A stretch of DNA of 64,000 nucleotides, from contig JAACJK010000111.1 in assembly GCA_013368325.1 (NCBI GenBank), positions 806,001 through 870,000 on the forward strand. The letters run 5' to 3'. A program made the translations under genes and the position numbers. The notes beneath the pieces were generated by a model. That model had not been told where the DNA came from. It was given only the letters and a program-made list of their open reading frames with translations, and made no database searches. Below are positions 1 to 11,506 of this stretch, piece after piece (positions within the stretch are counted from its first letter, which is position 1; each line of letters starts with the position of its first letter). Source of the stretch: Ephemerocybe angulata (lineage: Eukaryota > Basidiomycota > Agaricomycetes > Agaricales > Psathyrellaceae).

Positions 1-47
1 TCCTTGCAACCGCTTGTTAAACCTATACTTACTACGGTACCTAGTTT

Positions 48-2179
48 ATGGAGTTCCTTACGGGCCTTGATACGGAAAGCATAGCAGCTGCGGGCCGATT
101 CTTCGCCATGTTAGTGCCCAGCGACTTCCGCATCTCGAATCCCTATGCTGATGCTACTTCCAGGAAGAAGGCGCTGCCGCCTGCCTTGGCCATTGCACAT
201 CAAACGGCCGCCAAAATTGTAGCAGAAGCTGAAAGATCCAATCTTCCTGATGGTCTCAAAAGGAAGAACGCCTCTAACCTCGCTGCAAGCGCTGTCACCT
301 TCGTAGCGCCTGAGGAGTCCTCGAAAATACCGATTTCCTTCCCTGAGTTCAGTCAGAACGAAGGTGGGGGAAAAAAGGTTTCTGACAAACTCTTGACCGA
401 CGCGGCTCACTGCATTAATCGAGCAATCTGTGCGTTCTTAAGCATACAAAGGCCGCATCTCCAACTTATTTGTCCTTCTAGCGGGCACTATCAGCGCTGG
501 CACCGTTCCCTGGAAGAAGATTCGCGATGAGTTAACCAAGGCCCACATGCAACTGCACAACTGGCCCGTTCAATGCGCTTTCCCAGGCGAGAAAGAGGGC
601 CCTAGCCAAGGAATTCGGGAGTGCAAAAACTCGAAGGAGTTCATTCGCTCCATTATCAAAGCCCCGCCCTTCCTCGTGAAGGTCGACTCGCGCCGTAGGT
701 ATTTATTTCATCGTGATCTGGAATCCGTCTTCTTACATCTGGCCGGCCAATCTAGAGCTCGCCAGCAATATCATACCGCTGATGATCACCACCGCTCCTT
801 GTATCACCGTTAAAGAGCCCAAGGATATGAAAGGCAAAGGAAAGGCGACCAGTTGGCCACTCTTGACGGGTCGGTGCCTATATAAGGACGGAACTATCAA
901 GAACGATGGCCCTCCCGCAATTCTCATTTCAGACTCAGAGAAGCTAGACACAGCACCTGCAGCCCTTTCTGAGGTTCCACTCTCGGCTAGTAAGCTAATG
1001 ACGATGGTGGCCGCCGGTGCCGCGGTAAACCCAACTGCCGGGAGTGCTTTCGGCCAGTCCGGCCAGCAGGTCCTGCCTCAGAGCAGCTCCCAACCCTTTT
1101 CGCCCCGTTCTATTAACTCGGAAGCCCTGACTGGCTCAAATGTTTCGACCTTCTTCCCTCAGGATCCTGTCCAAGAGGACCAAAATGGCACACCCACCCC
1201 TACATCTTCCTACTCTTGCGTGCGTCCCCGTCCCAGGCCTGCCACAAGTAAGACGTACCTCGCCAGTAGTATCACGCCCTCGCTAGACTTAGGGTCAGAT
1301 GAATTCAACCTCTCCACCCGCAGACAGCGAACATCCGAGGCGATTTCCGGGCAGTGCGGAGCTCCTACACGTCCAAGCTTCAGGCAGGAGCCCGTGTCTA
1401 TGCCCATCCCTCAAGCTCCCAACTCTAGCTTCTCTTCGCCCTCGGTGGGCACACAGGATAACGTCTTCAATGTCTCTAACCAAACACTTGATCAAAATTG
1501 GCGGAAGGGGACCGGCAGCACCAGCCCGGCTATAGAAGATACTCCTGACTCATTCGCTGCATCGCAGACTCCATACTCCCTGGACATTTACCTTCCTCAC
1601 AAGGACGCAAATGCCCAGGGTCAATATGGCTACAGTCACACCACCCCCATTGAGCGCTCAACCTTACTGGTCCCATTCACCCCTCTACGGGAAGGACGAA
1701 GCGGCTTCCAGACTCCGGAGGCCAATCCAGGAGGGCACCATAATCTTTCAGTCAAGGACCGGCATCATGGAGCATATGCCCCACCTTCTCCTGCTCCTTC
1801 AACACAAACCTTCTTGCCGCCTTGGACCTCACCAAACCTGATAGACCTCAGCGGGAATCCTTCCGGCGTCTCTGTCTCCACCAATACCTCCCAGCAATCT
1901 AGAGTGACTAAACGAATTCTTGAAGGTGGACCTGATCACCCAGAGAAGCGCTTACGCCTCTCCTGCAACGCAGGAAGCGCCATCGAGCCATCGCGACCTT
2001 CGAACTACCTGGGAGGGGGTTCCTCAACACGTATACTAGCACCGCCAACCAAATACACAGTGGGGCATGCCCACCAGGAGTCTGACACACAAGAAATGGC
2101 AGCTACAATATCTAGGATGGCAGCCAATCCGCAGAGCCTTCAGATGATGCGTGAGGCTCTATTTAGACTTGAATACTGA
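48..2179 (+). CDS. Uncharacterised Agaricomycete protein with disordered C-terminus
   Basis: I do not know its function. Phase-consistent exons are 48-429, 482-694 and 756-2179, removing introns of 52 and 61 nt and giving about 672 residues. The N-terminal ~200 residues look folded, and the second exon contains the motifs GTVPWKKIRDEL and HNWPVQCAFPGEK followed by GPSQGI. That pattern resembles a family repeated in many mushroom genomes, often near transposons; this likeness is from memory. The remaining ~470 residues are rich in Ser, Pro, Thr and Gln and look disordered, ending in a short helical segment (MAANPQSLQMMREAL). The ATG at 48 is the first in frame after a stop, but bases just before it (a CTAG at 41-44) could be a splice acceptor, so an upstream exon outside the window is possible. 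Confidence 0.6.
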
Positions 2180-3380
2180 CAAGTGCCATTCGGCAGATTT
2201 ATTGTCCAGGCTCTTGCGCCTCTTTGAGCTTGACGTCTGCGTTTATTCCTTACTTTTATCTACGCCTTTCGCCTGCTCTACCCCCTCCACCATTTTCAAT
2301 CTTGCCGGATATATAGGATTGGAACGACCTTTTACTTGTAGTCAGTCGGGTGTCTCCCGGGTCACGAAACATTCCTGAATATCAAGGGTTAAGCGGAAGG
2401 TTCGGTTAATAGTATTTGTATGGGTGTTTAGTCGTAAGGCATCTCCATAGCTTCTCGGATTGTTATTTTCGACATTTCGTATATGACATATATGCCTAGG
2501 TCAGCTTTGTTGCAAGTGAATGTTCTAGCGATATGCTCGCGTTCATCAAGAATGTTTGCTTCGTTTGCATCTATTTAAGAAGGTTCTAGGTGTTTCAGGA
2601 AGTGCTACTTACTTGTCAACCCGCAGTCTCTCCCGCCTCCGGAGAAGGGGGAGCCTGGTGTACGTACGGGTCTCGGAACTGTGTTTGAGGAACATGCGTT
2701 GCTCAACTTTCGCCCATGCGATGTTGTCCACGAGCATCTGTTTCTGGATGTCGTAGCTGTTCTCTATTGAGTTGAAAAAGTCGAGGAGGGTGCGGACTGA
2801 GCGTTTGAAACTACTCGTTAACTACTTAGCGTGATGTGCCGGCTTCTGCTCTTCATGTGCTGCGGGTTATATTACAAGCCCGAGGCTCATATCTCAAGTA
2901 TATCTACGCGTGTACCTTCAACATCCGAGCGGCTGAGCATGATCCAACTGTGGCTCTCAGGCGGCGCCCAATGCCTCGGAGGCTGATGATGGCCCACTCA
3001 CCACATAATAACCGGCGCACCCACCGAATCGGAGCTTCTTACTTGAACACCGAAGCTGATGACGACGACAACAAGGATGGGTTTGACATTGTGATATTAG
3101 AATGTGAGATATTGTTCTCCTTTGGGCTTTGAAAGCCATACCGATATTAAGACTCTCTGCCGCATCGCACTCAACATCATGCAAGCTCAAGCCTCTGCGG
3201 TTCCTTCTAAATGAGTTTTCTCATTGGCCAAGGAGACAAGTACATTGCAAAGGTCAAATATCAGCGAATACATGATGGAGTACAGTTTCAGAGTCTTAGC
3301 CTCAAATATCCTATCATATACGTAGCTCACACTCCAACACCCTCCACCCACACCCCCATCACACCCTCCGCCACCTGTAC
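2180..3380. other. Intergenic, no gene seen
   Basis: Only short open frames without family features or consistent splice partners are present. AT-rich and pyrimidine-rich tracts occur, and the 3' flanks of both neighbouring genes lie here. Confidence 0.5.
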
Positions 3381-5382
3381 TCACCCAGCAACCCCAACAT
3401 CCCCCCCAAAGTCCTTCCAAATCCTCTCCCTCATGTCCCACCACACCCTCCGCATCTGCTCCGCACACCCCTCGCAAAATCCCCCATACGCCTCCTCATC
3501 TTCCTCCCCGTTCTCCCATCTCTCCTGGCGCCTCCCCCACCTCAACCCCGCCAAAACCTCGAACCCCCTTACAGGATCCGCCATCCACCCCTCCTGCACC
3601 CCGCTTTGCATGACAAGCCGATAATGCGCCTCCAGCGCCGCAGCTGCATCGTGGCTGGCACACCTTTTCGAACCCGCCCCGACGTCCCTGGCCATCCCAC
3701 TCGCACCTGCATTCACAAGTCTGCCACGATCGGGCTCCCCACATCGCGCAATATCAGGTACCCTGCCCGTCATACTCACCCACTTCATCTGCATCCGGCT
3801 CCGCGCAGCCGACAGCCTTGCCAGATCCTTCGTATCCAACCTGAATACCCTCTCCCCCTTCCGATTCCCGTCCTCATCTCCACCAGACTCGTAAACGTCC
3901 TCGCCGCCGTCGGCTCCCATCCCCAAACTCTCATCCCTACAGACCTCCCATAGCGCCCTCTTAACCACACCCTTCAAGCCACACATCCTCGCCACACTTA
4001 CAACCTCTGCCATCTCCACGCTCCTCTTCCCACTGCTTCCACCACCACACACCCGATCCAACTCATCGCTAAATGCCTCCTGCAATACCCTCTTCCCCCA
4101 CCCCTCAAACATCCCCACCTTCAACTGCACCGCAACACTCAAAATCCCCAACACCCTCTTGAGAGGCGGCGGCTCGTGCACCCACTCCACCGCGCTGTCC
4201 ATGCCCTCCAGCAGCGCCTCCCAATCACTCTTCCTTACCCCCATCCCATCAAGGCTGACCACAACCTCATCGTCTTCTTCCGATACTCGAGGCGCACTGG
4301 TAGGTCGGGCAGAGGAGGAAGATGTGGAGTAGATGTTGAGCACCTCCGAAAACCACGCAGACGCCCTCACGATCCGGCTCCAGTGAACCTTGTACCGCTC
4401 CCCTGCGAGCTGCACGAGGAGGGTCCCGTCGAGCGCCCAGTGGGTTTCGTTCTTCTTATAGGCCAGGCTCGTTGAGATCTCGCGTTTCTGCGTAAACCTC
4501 TGCGAAGGGGTACTAGTCCCGGCGCGATGTTTCGCTTTCGAGGACGTGGACGTGGACGTGGACGTGGATGTGGATGTAGACATGGAAGTGGATGTGGATG
4601 TGGAGGTGGAGGTGATGGGGGCGGAAGAGTTGGACTCGTACACGGGCAGCGTGTCGATCTCGATAGACGACGCTCTGTCAACCTGGATGGCACCATCCGC
4701 TTCGATAACCTCTTCCTCCCTTTTCGCGATCAACTTCACCCTCTTTCTCAAACGCCCATTTCCATCCTCTCCGGTATCACGACGCCGCTTCCGCACCGAC
4801 CCCCTCAAGTGGACCATGGGCAACGGCCCGGCCTCAACTTCGACCTCCTTCTCCCCCAAATCTTCAGACCTCCCCTTTGGGGGTCGCACTCCCAACCTGT
4901 GGGCTGGTACCACCGCGTCCAAGTCGTCGTCTCCCGTCAGATCGGTAAGGGCGGTTTAACGCGAAATAAACTCACGCGGGGTGGATTCGTTTTCATACTC
5001 TAAATCGTCTTCTTCGCCGCCGTCGCTCAAGTCACCCCTACCAATTGCACCTAGAGATCGTCAGGAAGCCGCCATATAAGAATGAGGCGATCTGCATACC
5101 TTCATCCAGCTCCTCCGTCTCATCATCCTCGATATCCTCCTTGATATCCTCATCCTCATCATCGTCTTCCTCCGAGTCAATGCCATCCTCGAAGCACCTA
5201 GGCCGACTCGCCCTGTCAATAGCCCTTTCATCCATGTGCAGAGTTCTACTCGGACACCCCTTCATCGACCCCAGAAGCTGCGTCAACGTCGCAAACTCTG
5301 CCTCGCCCTCATCCGAGTCGCTCAGCACCGGGGTCAGCGCGCGCTCCTCGAAGTCGACGTCGAAGTCGCCGACGTCGTGCAT
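3381..5382 (-). CDS. BTB/POZ-like domain protein with acidic N-terminus
   Basis: Three exons on the minus strand fit in phase: 5382-5100, 5050-4976 and 4930-3381, with introns of 49 and 45 nt, giving about 635 residues. The N-terminus is very acidic (runs of Asp/Glu around residues 60-115), followed by a basic RKRRR segment and a long Ser-Thr dipeptide tract. Then comes a BTB-like core starting DGTLLVQLAGERYKVHWSRI, as in the many mushroom BTB proteins that begin DGxxxLQxxxxxFxVHRS. BTB folds mediate dimerisation and, in some proteins, cullin-3 binding; which applies here is unknown. The acceptor of the second intron (GGGAG) is not the usual CAG/TAG, so that boundary is less certain. Sequence upstream of 5382 stays open in frame for about 75 nt, so the start could lie further out. 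Confidence 0.6.
4542..4614 (-). repeat. Hexanucleotide minisatellite inside the BTB-like gene
   Basis: About twelve GACGTG/GATGTG-type hexamers (plus strand) lie in tandem. Read on the minus strand in the gene's frame they give an alternating Ser-Thr tract of about 25 residues. The unit length keeps the frame open if the copy number changes. Confidence 0.85.
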
Positions 5383-6219
5383 GAAGGAGGCGAGCAGGGC
5401 CGAAATGCTGCCCGGGGAGGGGGGGCGCGTGGGGAGAGAGTTCTGAGGCGTGTTTGGATGGGCTCCCGCGACTCAGGCTTTCGAAGAGGTCTACGCATGA
5501 GTTAGAGTTGAGAATAAAGAATAGTTTGTGCTTAGACTCGTTTCTTCCGCAGAACGCGTTCCGGCCACGAGAATCGACACGAGAACGAAGAAACAAGGAA
5601 GGAAGAGGCTGCATGACGCGTCAATTAGGTGAGATTAACTGTGGGAGCATTCATCGGCATCGACCGAGCCCCTATCACCTTATCGGCTTGTCCGGTCTTT
5701 GTCCGTTCTTGTCCGAGAGGCCCTGGCACAAACGGGGTTTGGTTCGGAAATCTAGCCCAGGCTGAGGAAGTGAGAGTCTGACTGTTCTCCGCCGGCCAGC
5801 CCAAGGAGGGCGAGGTGCAGTGGACCTGACGCAGGGTACGAAGCCAGGGCGGATTGTAAAGGCAAGGGGGAGCGACAGTTCGTTTTCGGGGCGACGACGA
5901 CCCATTGGTAAGGCGGAGTAGCTAGGCGCTTTTTGTAGGAATCGCGGATCTATACGGGATGTGGCAATAGGGTATATATCCTGCCTGGCCTAAGGACAGG
6001 GTTTCCTCGGCAAGGAGAACCTATTTACAATCAGAAATTGTGGTCAATGGACTGAGTGGTTGTGCCGCCTCCCATTCATCCCACATCCCCTTGGGTACGA
6101 TTCTCTCACCCTCCACCACAGTGTTTGCATTTTCTTCATCCGCACCCTCTCCTAGACCCCTGTCGGATACCCCGTTGGGCGCGGGTTAGATTCGACGTCA
6201 GCAGCTCGAGCCCGGTTGG
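5383..6219. other. Intergenic spacer with promoter side of the BTB-like gene
   Basis: No supported gene. Three close copies of TTGTCCG-like heptamers (TTGTCCGGTC, TTTGTCCGTT, CTTGTCCGAG) lie at about 5690-5720. The same motif recurs around 11.4-12.6 kb. Confidence 0.4.
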
Positions 6220-7308
6220 TCACATCGTCAAGCGCATTGAATGGAGTCTGGACCAGGGTCGGTTACGTTTGGGCGCGCCGCTGACTACTTGTTTCTCACA
6301 GGCTGTCGAGTACACTCGAAGCTTTTGGTGCTCGTTCTTCCACGTCCGTTTATGATACTGGATATCAAGAACTTGTTCCTTCTCGTCCAAATCCTCTAAC
6401 TTGCTGAACGACTTCCCAAAGACCTCTTGCGAGATAATGTGCAACGCGCGCGCACCACCTCCAGCTGCCTGCGTCCGCTGAAGATAGCGAGGGATGCGGT
6501 TGTCGTCGAAGCTCGTCAGGCCTGGGCACGGTACAAGGGGTGGTGGAGGGGAAGGGGATGGTAGTGGTACGTGTTTCTTCGGTTCCTTGGTCGCGTTTTC
6601 CTTTGGGGGTGGAGCAGGTTTGAAGAAGTTCAGGATGCTGGATGCCTTCTTAACCTTTTCAGGCTCGGCAGGAGGGTCATCCAGCGCTCGTGCCTTCGAT
6701 GTTGCTTTCTTCGAGCCTTTGCACGCCTTGAAGTGATTTCGAAAGCGAGTCGAGTCACCTGCTTCCTTGGGCGCAACCCACTGTGCGCATCGCGAGCATC
6801 GTGCTTTGTAACTCGAGTTTTCTCCGAATTCGGCGCTACCGTCATGGCCCAGAATCTTTGCCTTCCAATTATTGTACCGAGCTTGGTTTGGCGTGTATTC
6901 ACCTGCCTTCATCTTCTCCCTGTTTAGCTTAGCCGCGATAGCTGACCGACTTTCTCCCCCAGTTGTGCGGATGCGCTTTTGCTGGCGCTCCTCGTCCGAC
7001 TCATCTGCATCCCGCTCCAAACCATAGTTCACCGACCTCCCACCTCGCTTCTTCGTCACCGGGACAGGCTCAGTCAGTGGGCCTTCAAGTAGTGGGCCCA
7101 AATCCTCGTCTTCGCAGCCAGAGTCGTCATCCGATGAGGACTCATAATCGTCCTCGTCTTCAGTGTCGGACATGTGGGCCTTTGGGACGGGAGATCTATA
7201 CGTAGGGATGGTAAACGCAGGGGGAGGTGCTGGAGCATGCGCATTGGTCCCAGAACCAGTATCAGGTATGCTATCTGGAGCAGGGCATAACAGGTTCGAT
7301 ATTGACAT
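6220..7308 (-). CDS. BED-type zinc-finger protein, transposon-associated family
   Basis: A single open frame of 362 residues. After an acidic, disordered N-terminus with basic patches (KKRGGRS, QQKRIR) there is a Cys/His cluster of the form RCSRC-x(n)-RFRNHFKAC at residues ~165-195, resembling BED/CCHC fingers of transposase-linked proteins. The motif SSILNFF and then CPGLTSFDDNRIPRYLQRT, ISQEVFGKSFSKL and WKNEHQKLRVYSTAC follow. This order matches a multi-copy mushroom family that I recall next to DDE-type transposons. In that family the Cys after 'ST.C' is followed by a second Cys-x-x-Cys region. Here the frame runs into unrelated sequence (about the last 17 residues) and stops, so the C-terminus is probably truncated or mis-spliced. 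It lies 0.55 kb from a transposase remnant. Confidence 0.6.
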   Translation of the reverse strand: MSISNLLCPAPDSIPDTGSGTNAHAPAPPPAFTIPTYRSPVPKAHMSDTEDEDDYESSSDDDSGCEDEDLGPLLEGPLTEPVPVTKKRGGRSVNYGLERDADESDEERQQKRIRTTGGESRSAIAAKLNREKMKAGEYTPNQARYNNWKAKILGHDGSAEFGENSSYKARCSRCAQWVAPKEAGDSTRFRNHFKACKGSKKATSKARALDDPPAEPEKVKKASSILNFFKPAPPPKENATKEPKKHVPLPSPSPPPPLVPCPGLTSFDDNRIPRYLQRTQAAGGGARALHIISQEVFGKSFSKLEDLDEKEQVLDIQYHKRTWKNEHQKLRVYSTACEKQVVSGAPKRNRPWSRLHSMRLTM

Positions 7309-7859
7309 CCTGTTGAGCTTTGGGAAGTTGTGGTCGTCTATCGCCAGCGCCGTCGCGCCTGACGGGACCTCTAGGTTGTCGGCGGGGCCTGCATCTAGGC
7401 TGTCAATACTCTATTATGCTAGTGGTGAGTTCAATGCTCATCATACGGTCACCGTATAGTACTCACGATCACATCAGCGCATGCGTCGCTTGACTTCTCG
7501 ACAAAGCGACTTGAGAATTGATTGAACCATTCTAAGCGGTGGCGTGTTGCTGTCTTCGCTTCCCATAAAGGTGTGCCAATTGTCGAATGAGCGATGCTAT
7601 TGACTGCTAATATCCACATGAATAGGAATCGACCTGAGTTGCACAGGGAAGACAAGTGCCGATGCTATTGAAGCTTCGATTGAATGCGTACTTGAGCCAT
7701 TTGCAGAGTAGTCGATCGAAAGTCTGAGGTACGCTATTGTTGAATATACGGGACCCTTTTAATGAGTTTCCTATATCCCCCATCCTTGAGCTGCGTGCCG
7801 AAGAGCAAATCGAGTAACGTACCATACGGCACCAAACGACATCGTCCAATTGCGCCGGA
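7309..7859. other. Spacer between BED gene and transposase remnant
   Basis: No intact gene. It may contain decayed sequence from the adjacent transposon, but I see no terminal inverted repeats. Confidence 0.3.
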
Positions 7860-8657
7860 ATGATGCCCTTCCCCACCCACACGGTCGCACGTCAGGCACC
7901 CTTCCCTCAACTCTCTCTTGATACACTCGCATCGTTGTATGGCGCTCAAGGCTTTCTTCGCATCCTCACTCGATTCATAAAGCAATCTTATCCCCCTCCC
8001 TCATCCGCGGTTCTTCCAAACACCCTCGACCGATACGATGTATGGAAGCTTGTTGCAATTAAGCAGCTGGACTGCCCTGCAACTGGTCAAGCAGACGCCA
8101 TTGCGAAAGTTCGAGCGCTTCCAGAGCTGCCCTCAAGTGGTTCTCGAAAATCCAGCCCCCACTTCGATACAGCTTTGGCTTGGACCGGCGAAGAGAAAGA
8201 AAGGAATTCGAATACACGAGGAACATGGCTAGAAGGTGTGTATCTGCCCCTCACTTCGAGTCGACGCTGGCCTAATGCCCTACTAGGACTTCGGGCCTGT
8301 CAAATACGGATAATATTCTCCTTACCACCACACCTTCAAGCTTCTCGCCTACCAACGTATATGGCATACGTCGAATGGTTTACACCGTTCCGCTCGCCCG
8401 ATCCTACCAGCGGGCTCAGGATGATCTCTCGTTCACAAGCCAATGGAGCCCCAGCCGCTGAGATTATCCCTCTATCCCATATTGTCGCAAACTACCATCT
8501 CGTGCCAAAGTATGGAACTAAGCACCCTCCTGACTGGGAAGCCTCAAACGTTCTCGATAAGTCCAAATCATTCTATTTCAATCATTGGATTTCTGTTACT
8601 CAGTACTACCGTCTCATGTCGCAAACAGTCTTAAATAATTCTTATTCTACTTCCTAG
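7860..8657 (+). pseudogene. Plavaka-type transposase, C-terminal fragment
   Basis: The 265-residue frame reads like only the last quarter of a Plavaka/KDZ transposase: ARQAPFPQLSLDTLASLYGA, then TLDRYDVWK, an HFDTAL segment, and YVEWFTPF followed by MISRS and EIIPLSHIVANYHLVPKYG. In mushroom genomes this block ends a protein of roughly 1000 residues whose N-terminal zinc finger and DDE core lie upstream. None of that is visible before 7860, where the frame begins near a Met that is not an authentic start. The ending NNSYSTS appears natural. I therefore read it as a truncated, inactive element, possibly the same insertion that brought the BED-finger gene next door. Confidence 0.7.
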
Positions 8658-8667
8658 CTGTGCTAAA

Positions 8668-9372
8668 CTACCCACGAAAACGCTTTACCGCACGCTCAGT
8701 CTGAACAAGAAGTTCGGGAGCACGTAACCCTTTTCTAAGAGGTGGGGCGAGCACTACACTCTTCCTCTTCCTCTCCTTCACCTTCTTGATCCTTCCCTCT
8801 CCCTTTCTATGGTTCACCGTTCCTTCGCAATGGCTGAAACTGGGAAGAACCTGGGACACAACTGCCCGAGAGGAACTGGGTGGATGCGGTGGAAGCTGCG
8901 CCGTATTTTCGTATTCTTCCATTGCGTCGATGACCTCGCAGCCAATTGCGGTAAGACCAATACGGCTAAAAGGGCTTGGTCAGTGAGCTAAACAAGCACT
9001 GGAATCCAATGCTCACATTGCTTCGATAATTCTATCTCGGGGGAAGGCACATTCCCAAACGAGATGACCCTCCATGTCATACCAGGCACTGTTCCCTTCG
9101 TCACGATCCTGCTCATCCTCAGAGCTGGTCTCTTCCTCATCTTCTTCCTCCTCCCCCTCATCTGTGTACTCTCCCCTGTCGTGCCTCTCTCGTCGCTCGG
9201 CATCCTCTATTTTCGCGCGCTCCTGGTATGCTGCATTCTCCTCCTCTTGCCATCGCCGATAAGCTGATCGATTCGCCCAAACCCTGTGGACTCCGTCATC
9301 CCAATCGTGCACCTCGAAGCCATCTGAGTCTGGTGTTGGTGGCCGTAATGCTTGAGCGCGCTTGCGAGGCAT
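8668..9372 (-). CDS. Small acidic/basic hypothetical protein
   Basis: Two exons, 9372-9017 and 8965-8668, join across a 51-nt intron (GTGAGC...TTTTAG) in correct phase to give about 217 residues. I do not recognise the family. The first half is charged, with the motif WDDGVHRVWANRSAYRRWQ and an acidic run (EEEEDEEE). The central part across the junction, CEVIDAMEEYENTA, looks helical. The C-terminus is basic (KKVKERKRKSV) and could be a nuclear-localisation signal. No signal peptide or membrane segment is visible. The ATG at 9372 is the first in frame. Confidence 0.6.
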
Positions 9373-9998
9373 GGGGGACCAAAAAGATATCCTAGTTTAA
9401 ACGACGGTAAGCACGTCCCTTATATGTTCACTCACCATTCATATTGAAATCATTCAACGCAGGCCCCAATGTGAAAGAAGAGAAGAAAAGATATCCCATT
9501 GCTCATGGTAGAATGGAGACGTTACAGGGGTTGCACACAGTCAGGTAAAGCGCACGATAGATTTGGTCAGGGACATCGTCGCCGGAGGACGTTGTCAACG
9601 ACGACGCACTACGCAGTTAGAGCCGGGAGGTCTCAGGTGGGGTGGTGGTGGTCGGAAGCAAAGTGTTGCGGGCCCTGTTGACACGCTGGCGCGCGCGTCA
9701 TGCGGAACGGCAATCACTGAGTCCGGCTCGTACTCCAAGCAATCTCAAAGGATGAAAAGTCTGCAGAGGTTCAATACGTGGACATGTAGGGTGTAAAGGT
9801 ACTCATGTCTAGTATACTGGCCTCTTGTTCCTTTGTACCCTCCGTATGTTGTTCAGATCCCTTTGTTGCCAATGAACACACCATAAACGAAGCGGTGCCT
9901 CTCCCGTTTTGGGACTTTCCTGATGTGGAGATGGTTAAAGACCAAGAAGCGCTCAATAACCTGATAGCCGCCCATGGAGCTGGCTGTGCCCTCAGAGA
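9373..9998. other. Intergenic, nothing recognised
   Basis: Short unrelated frames only. A plus-strand frame at 9805-10182 overlaps the pseudogene below and shows no family feature. Confidence 0.3.
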
Positions 9999-10872
9999 TC
10001 ATTGTAACGCAGTGGCCGCTGCATTCGTGGGCAGTGCCAAAGCTTTCTCAACCTCCTCAGCGTCCAGCCCTTGTAACACCTGGACAGGTTCATTTCTATT
10101 GTGCAGTGTAACCATTCCATCACTACCGAAGAAGTCGCTGTCGCTGTTTCATGGAGGGGGGGAACCCAAGCTTGATTGGTAAAAGCGAGGCATGTGGACC
10201 GCCGTGACGCTCTGCGAGTGGATTCACTTGTGTGGGTGGGGATGTAGCGCAACCCCTTGGCGAGTTTGCTGTGCTCGTGGAGTTTTTTTCGGGGCAGTTC
10301 ATCAAGGATGCTGTGGTTGAGCGAGCGGCGCTTCTTGCGCTTGGGCGACTTGAATACATCGCTAGACGCCTTGCTCTGAGTTACACAGTCTTTAATTTCG
10401 GTGGCGACCTCGGCAGAGGAGGCGGTAGGTTTACGGTGGCTTGAAACGTATAAGCCTTTGGGCTCGAGGGATAAAAGCTTCCCCCCCGCGCGAAACATTT
10501 CACAAACGCCATAGTCGTGACCATAGGACCCGAAGACGTCTCGATAGACGGTCCCATCGGCTGCGGTGGCGAAATAGTCATTCATTCCATAGACCTGACG
10601 AAGGTACTTACAAGAAACGTTAATGTCAACTCCGGCCATCTCAACTAGCCAGGGATATATGGTCTGGTCGTCCTCATTCACAACCTTTCAGAGCGTAAAA
10701 GCATGCTTCTCCTCGTCTATCTCGAGGCCTGGCAAGTGGAGGAGTTTAAGAGCTGGGGCAGGATCCGTCTCCAGCGCCTCCGATTAAGTCACTGGGACAG
10801 CCTGCATTGGGTCCAGGGGTCGTTTTCCTGGGAAGCCAAGCTCCTCAGAAACAAGTCGTGCGACTGGAATGG
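9999..10872 (-). pseudogene. Degenerate hypothetical gene with two in-frame stops
   Basis: One minus-strand frame reads as a plausible protein from about 10872 but is broken by TAA at 10786-10784 and TGA at 10690-10688, both in the same frame. Segments are RLVSEELGFPGKRPLDPMQ, then LKLLHLPGLEIDEEKHAFTL, then VVNEDDQTIYPWLVEMAGVD and a basic KSPKRKKRRS patch. A likely intron (donor GTTGCG after KLAKG, acceptor AAACAG) leads to an acidic 3' exon (GDSDSDFFGSDGMVTL, LQGLDAEEVEKALALP) ending at TGA 10001-9999. I do not recognise the family. The smooth composition across the stops argues for recent nonsense mutation rather than separate genes; introns covering the stops remain possible. Confidence 0.45.
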
Positions 10873-10969
10873 TTAAAAATTAGAATCTAGTACATTTGTG
10901 TAGAAGTAGTGGGAGAGCGGGCCCAAAGTCAAGTAGCTATATACAAGTGTACTGAAGATTTCCTATATT

Positions 10970-11506
10970 TCACCGTAGCATTTCTTCGTGTGACCGAGTG
11001 TTTCGATAGGCCGCGACCTGTTTGGTGGTCGCTGGGGCGTTGATGCCACGGTATTCGATATATGCCTGTAAGCTCTGGGCCGCTGGATAGATACGGAGAA
11101 CGTGAGCCTCCTTCCAGCCGCCTCCTCGGAGGACCCAGCACCTCCCATTAATCTTCCGCTTAGGTAGGTAAGCATGTCGGGTGGCAGGTAGGGTGATGAG
11201 CGCGGAACCCACCTGGTACTTCCGCAAAGCCTGCAGAAGCTCCGGCCCCCCTCCCATGGCCCTTGCCCTCTGCATCATCTCTAGATTGTGCGCTGCCGTT
11301 TCCCGCGCCAAAGCACGCTTCAGGCTGCGGTTGGCCCTTTTGCGCTCCCTATCGTTTTCCGCCTCCCTGCTACCGTGACGCATGGAGGGTTGTCCGGCTG
11401 ATGTCGTGGAACGGACAAGTTGTGCGTAATATATATCGGGGGGGAAAGGCAGGCGTCGGGCACAGTGAGGTAGTGGAGGGGGGCAGGTTGAAAAGCCAGA
11501 AACCAT
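10970..11506 (-). CDS. Hypothetical protein, 178 residues
   Basis: An open frame from an ATG, with a second in-frame ATG (MRHGSREAEN) about 41 residues in that looks a more natural start. The central region is strongly basic and helical (NDRERKRANRSLKRALAR), then RKYQVGSALITLPATRHAY and ending YIEYRGINAPATTKQVAAY. I do not recognise a domain. It lies just upstream of the pseudogene on the same strand and could be another remnant or an exon of that locus. Confidence 0.35.
   Translation of the reverse strand: MVSGFSTCPPPLPHCARRLPFPPDIYYAQLVRSTTSAGQPSMRHGSREAENDRERKRANRSLKRALARETAAHNLEMMQRARAMGGGPELLQALRKYQVGSALITLPATRHAYLPKRKINGRCWVLRGGGWKEAHVLRIYPAAQSLQAYIEYRGINAPATTKQVAAYRNTRSHEEMLR

Noticed and set aside
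4546..4959. Plus-strand frame with a long Asp-Val repeat
   Set aside because: It is the complement of the Ser-Thr coding minisatellite of the BTB-like gene and has no independent support.
5045..5446. Plus-strand Ser-rich frame
   Set aside because: Mirror of the acidic Asp/Glu tract on the minus strand; composition artefact.
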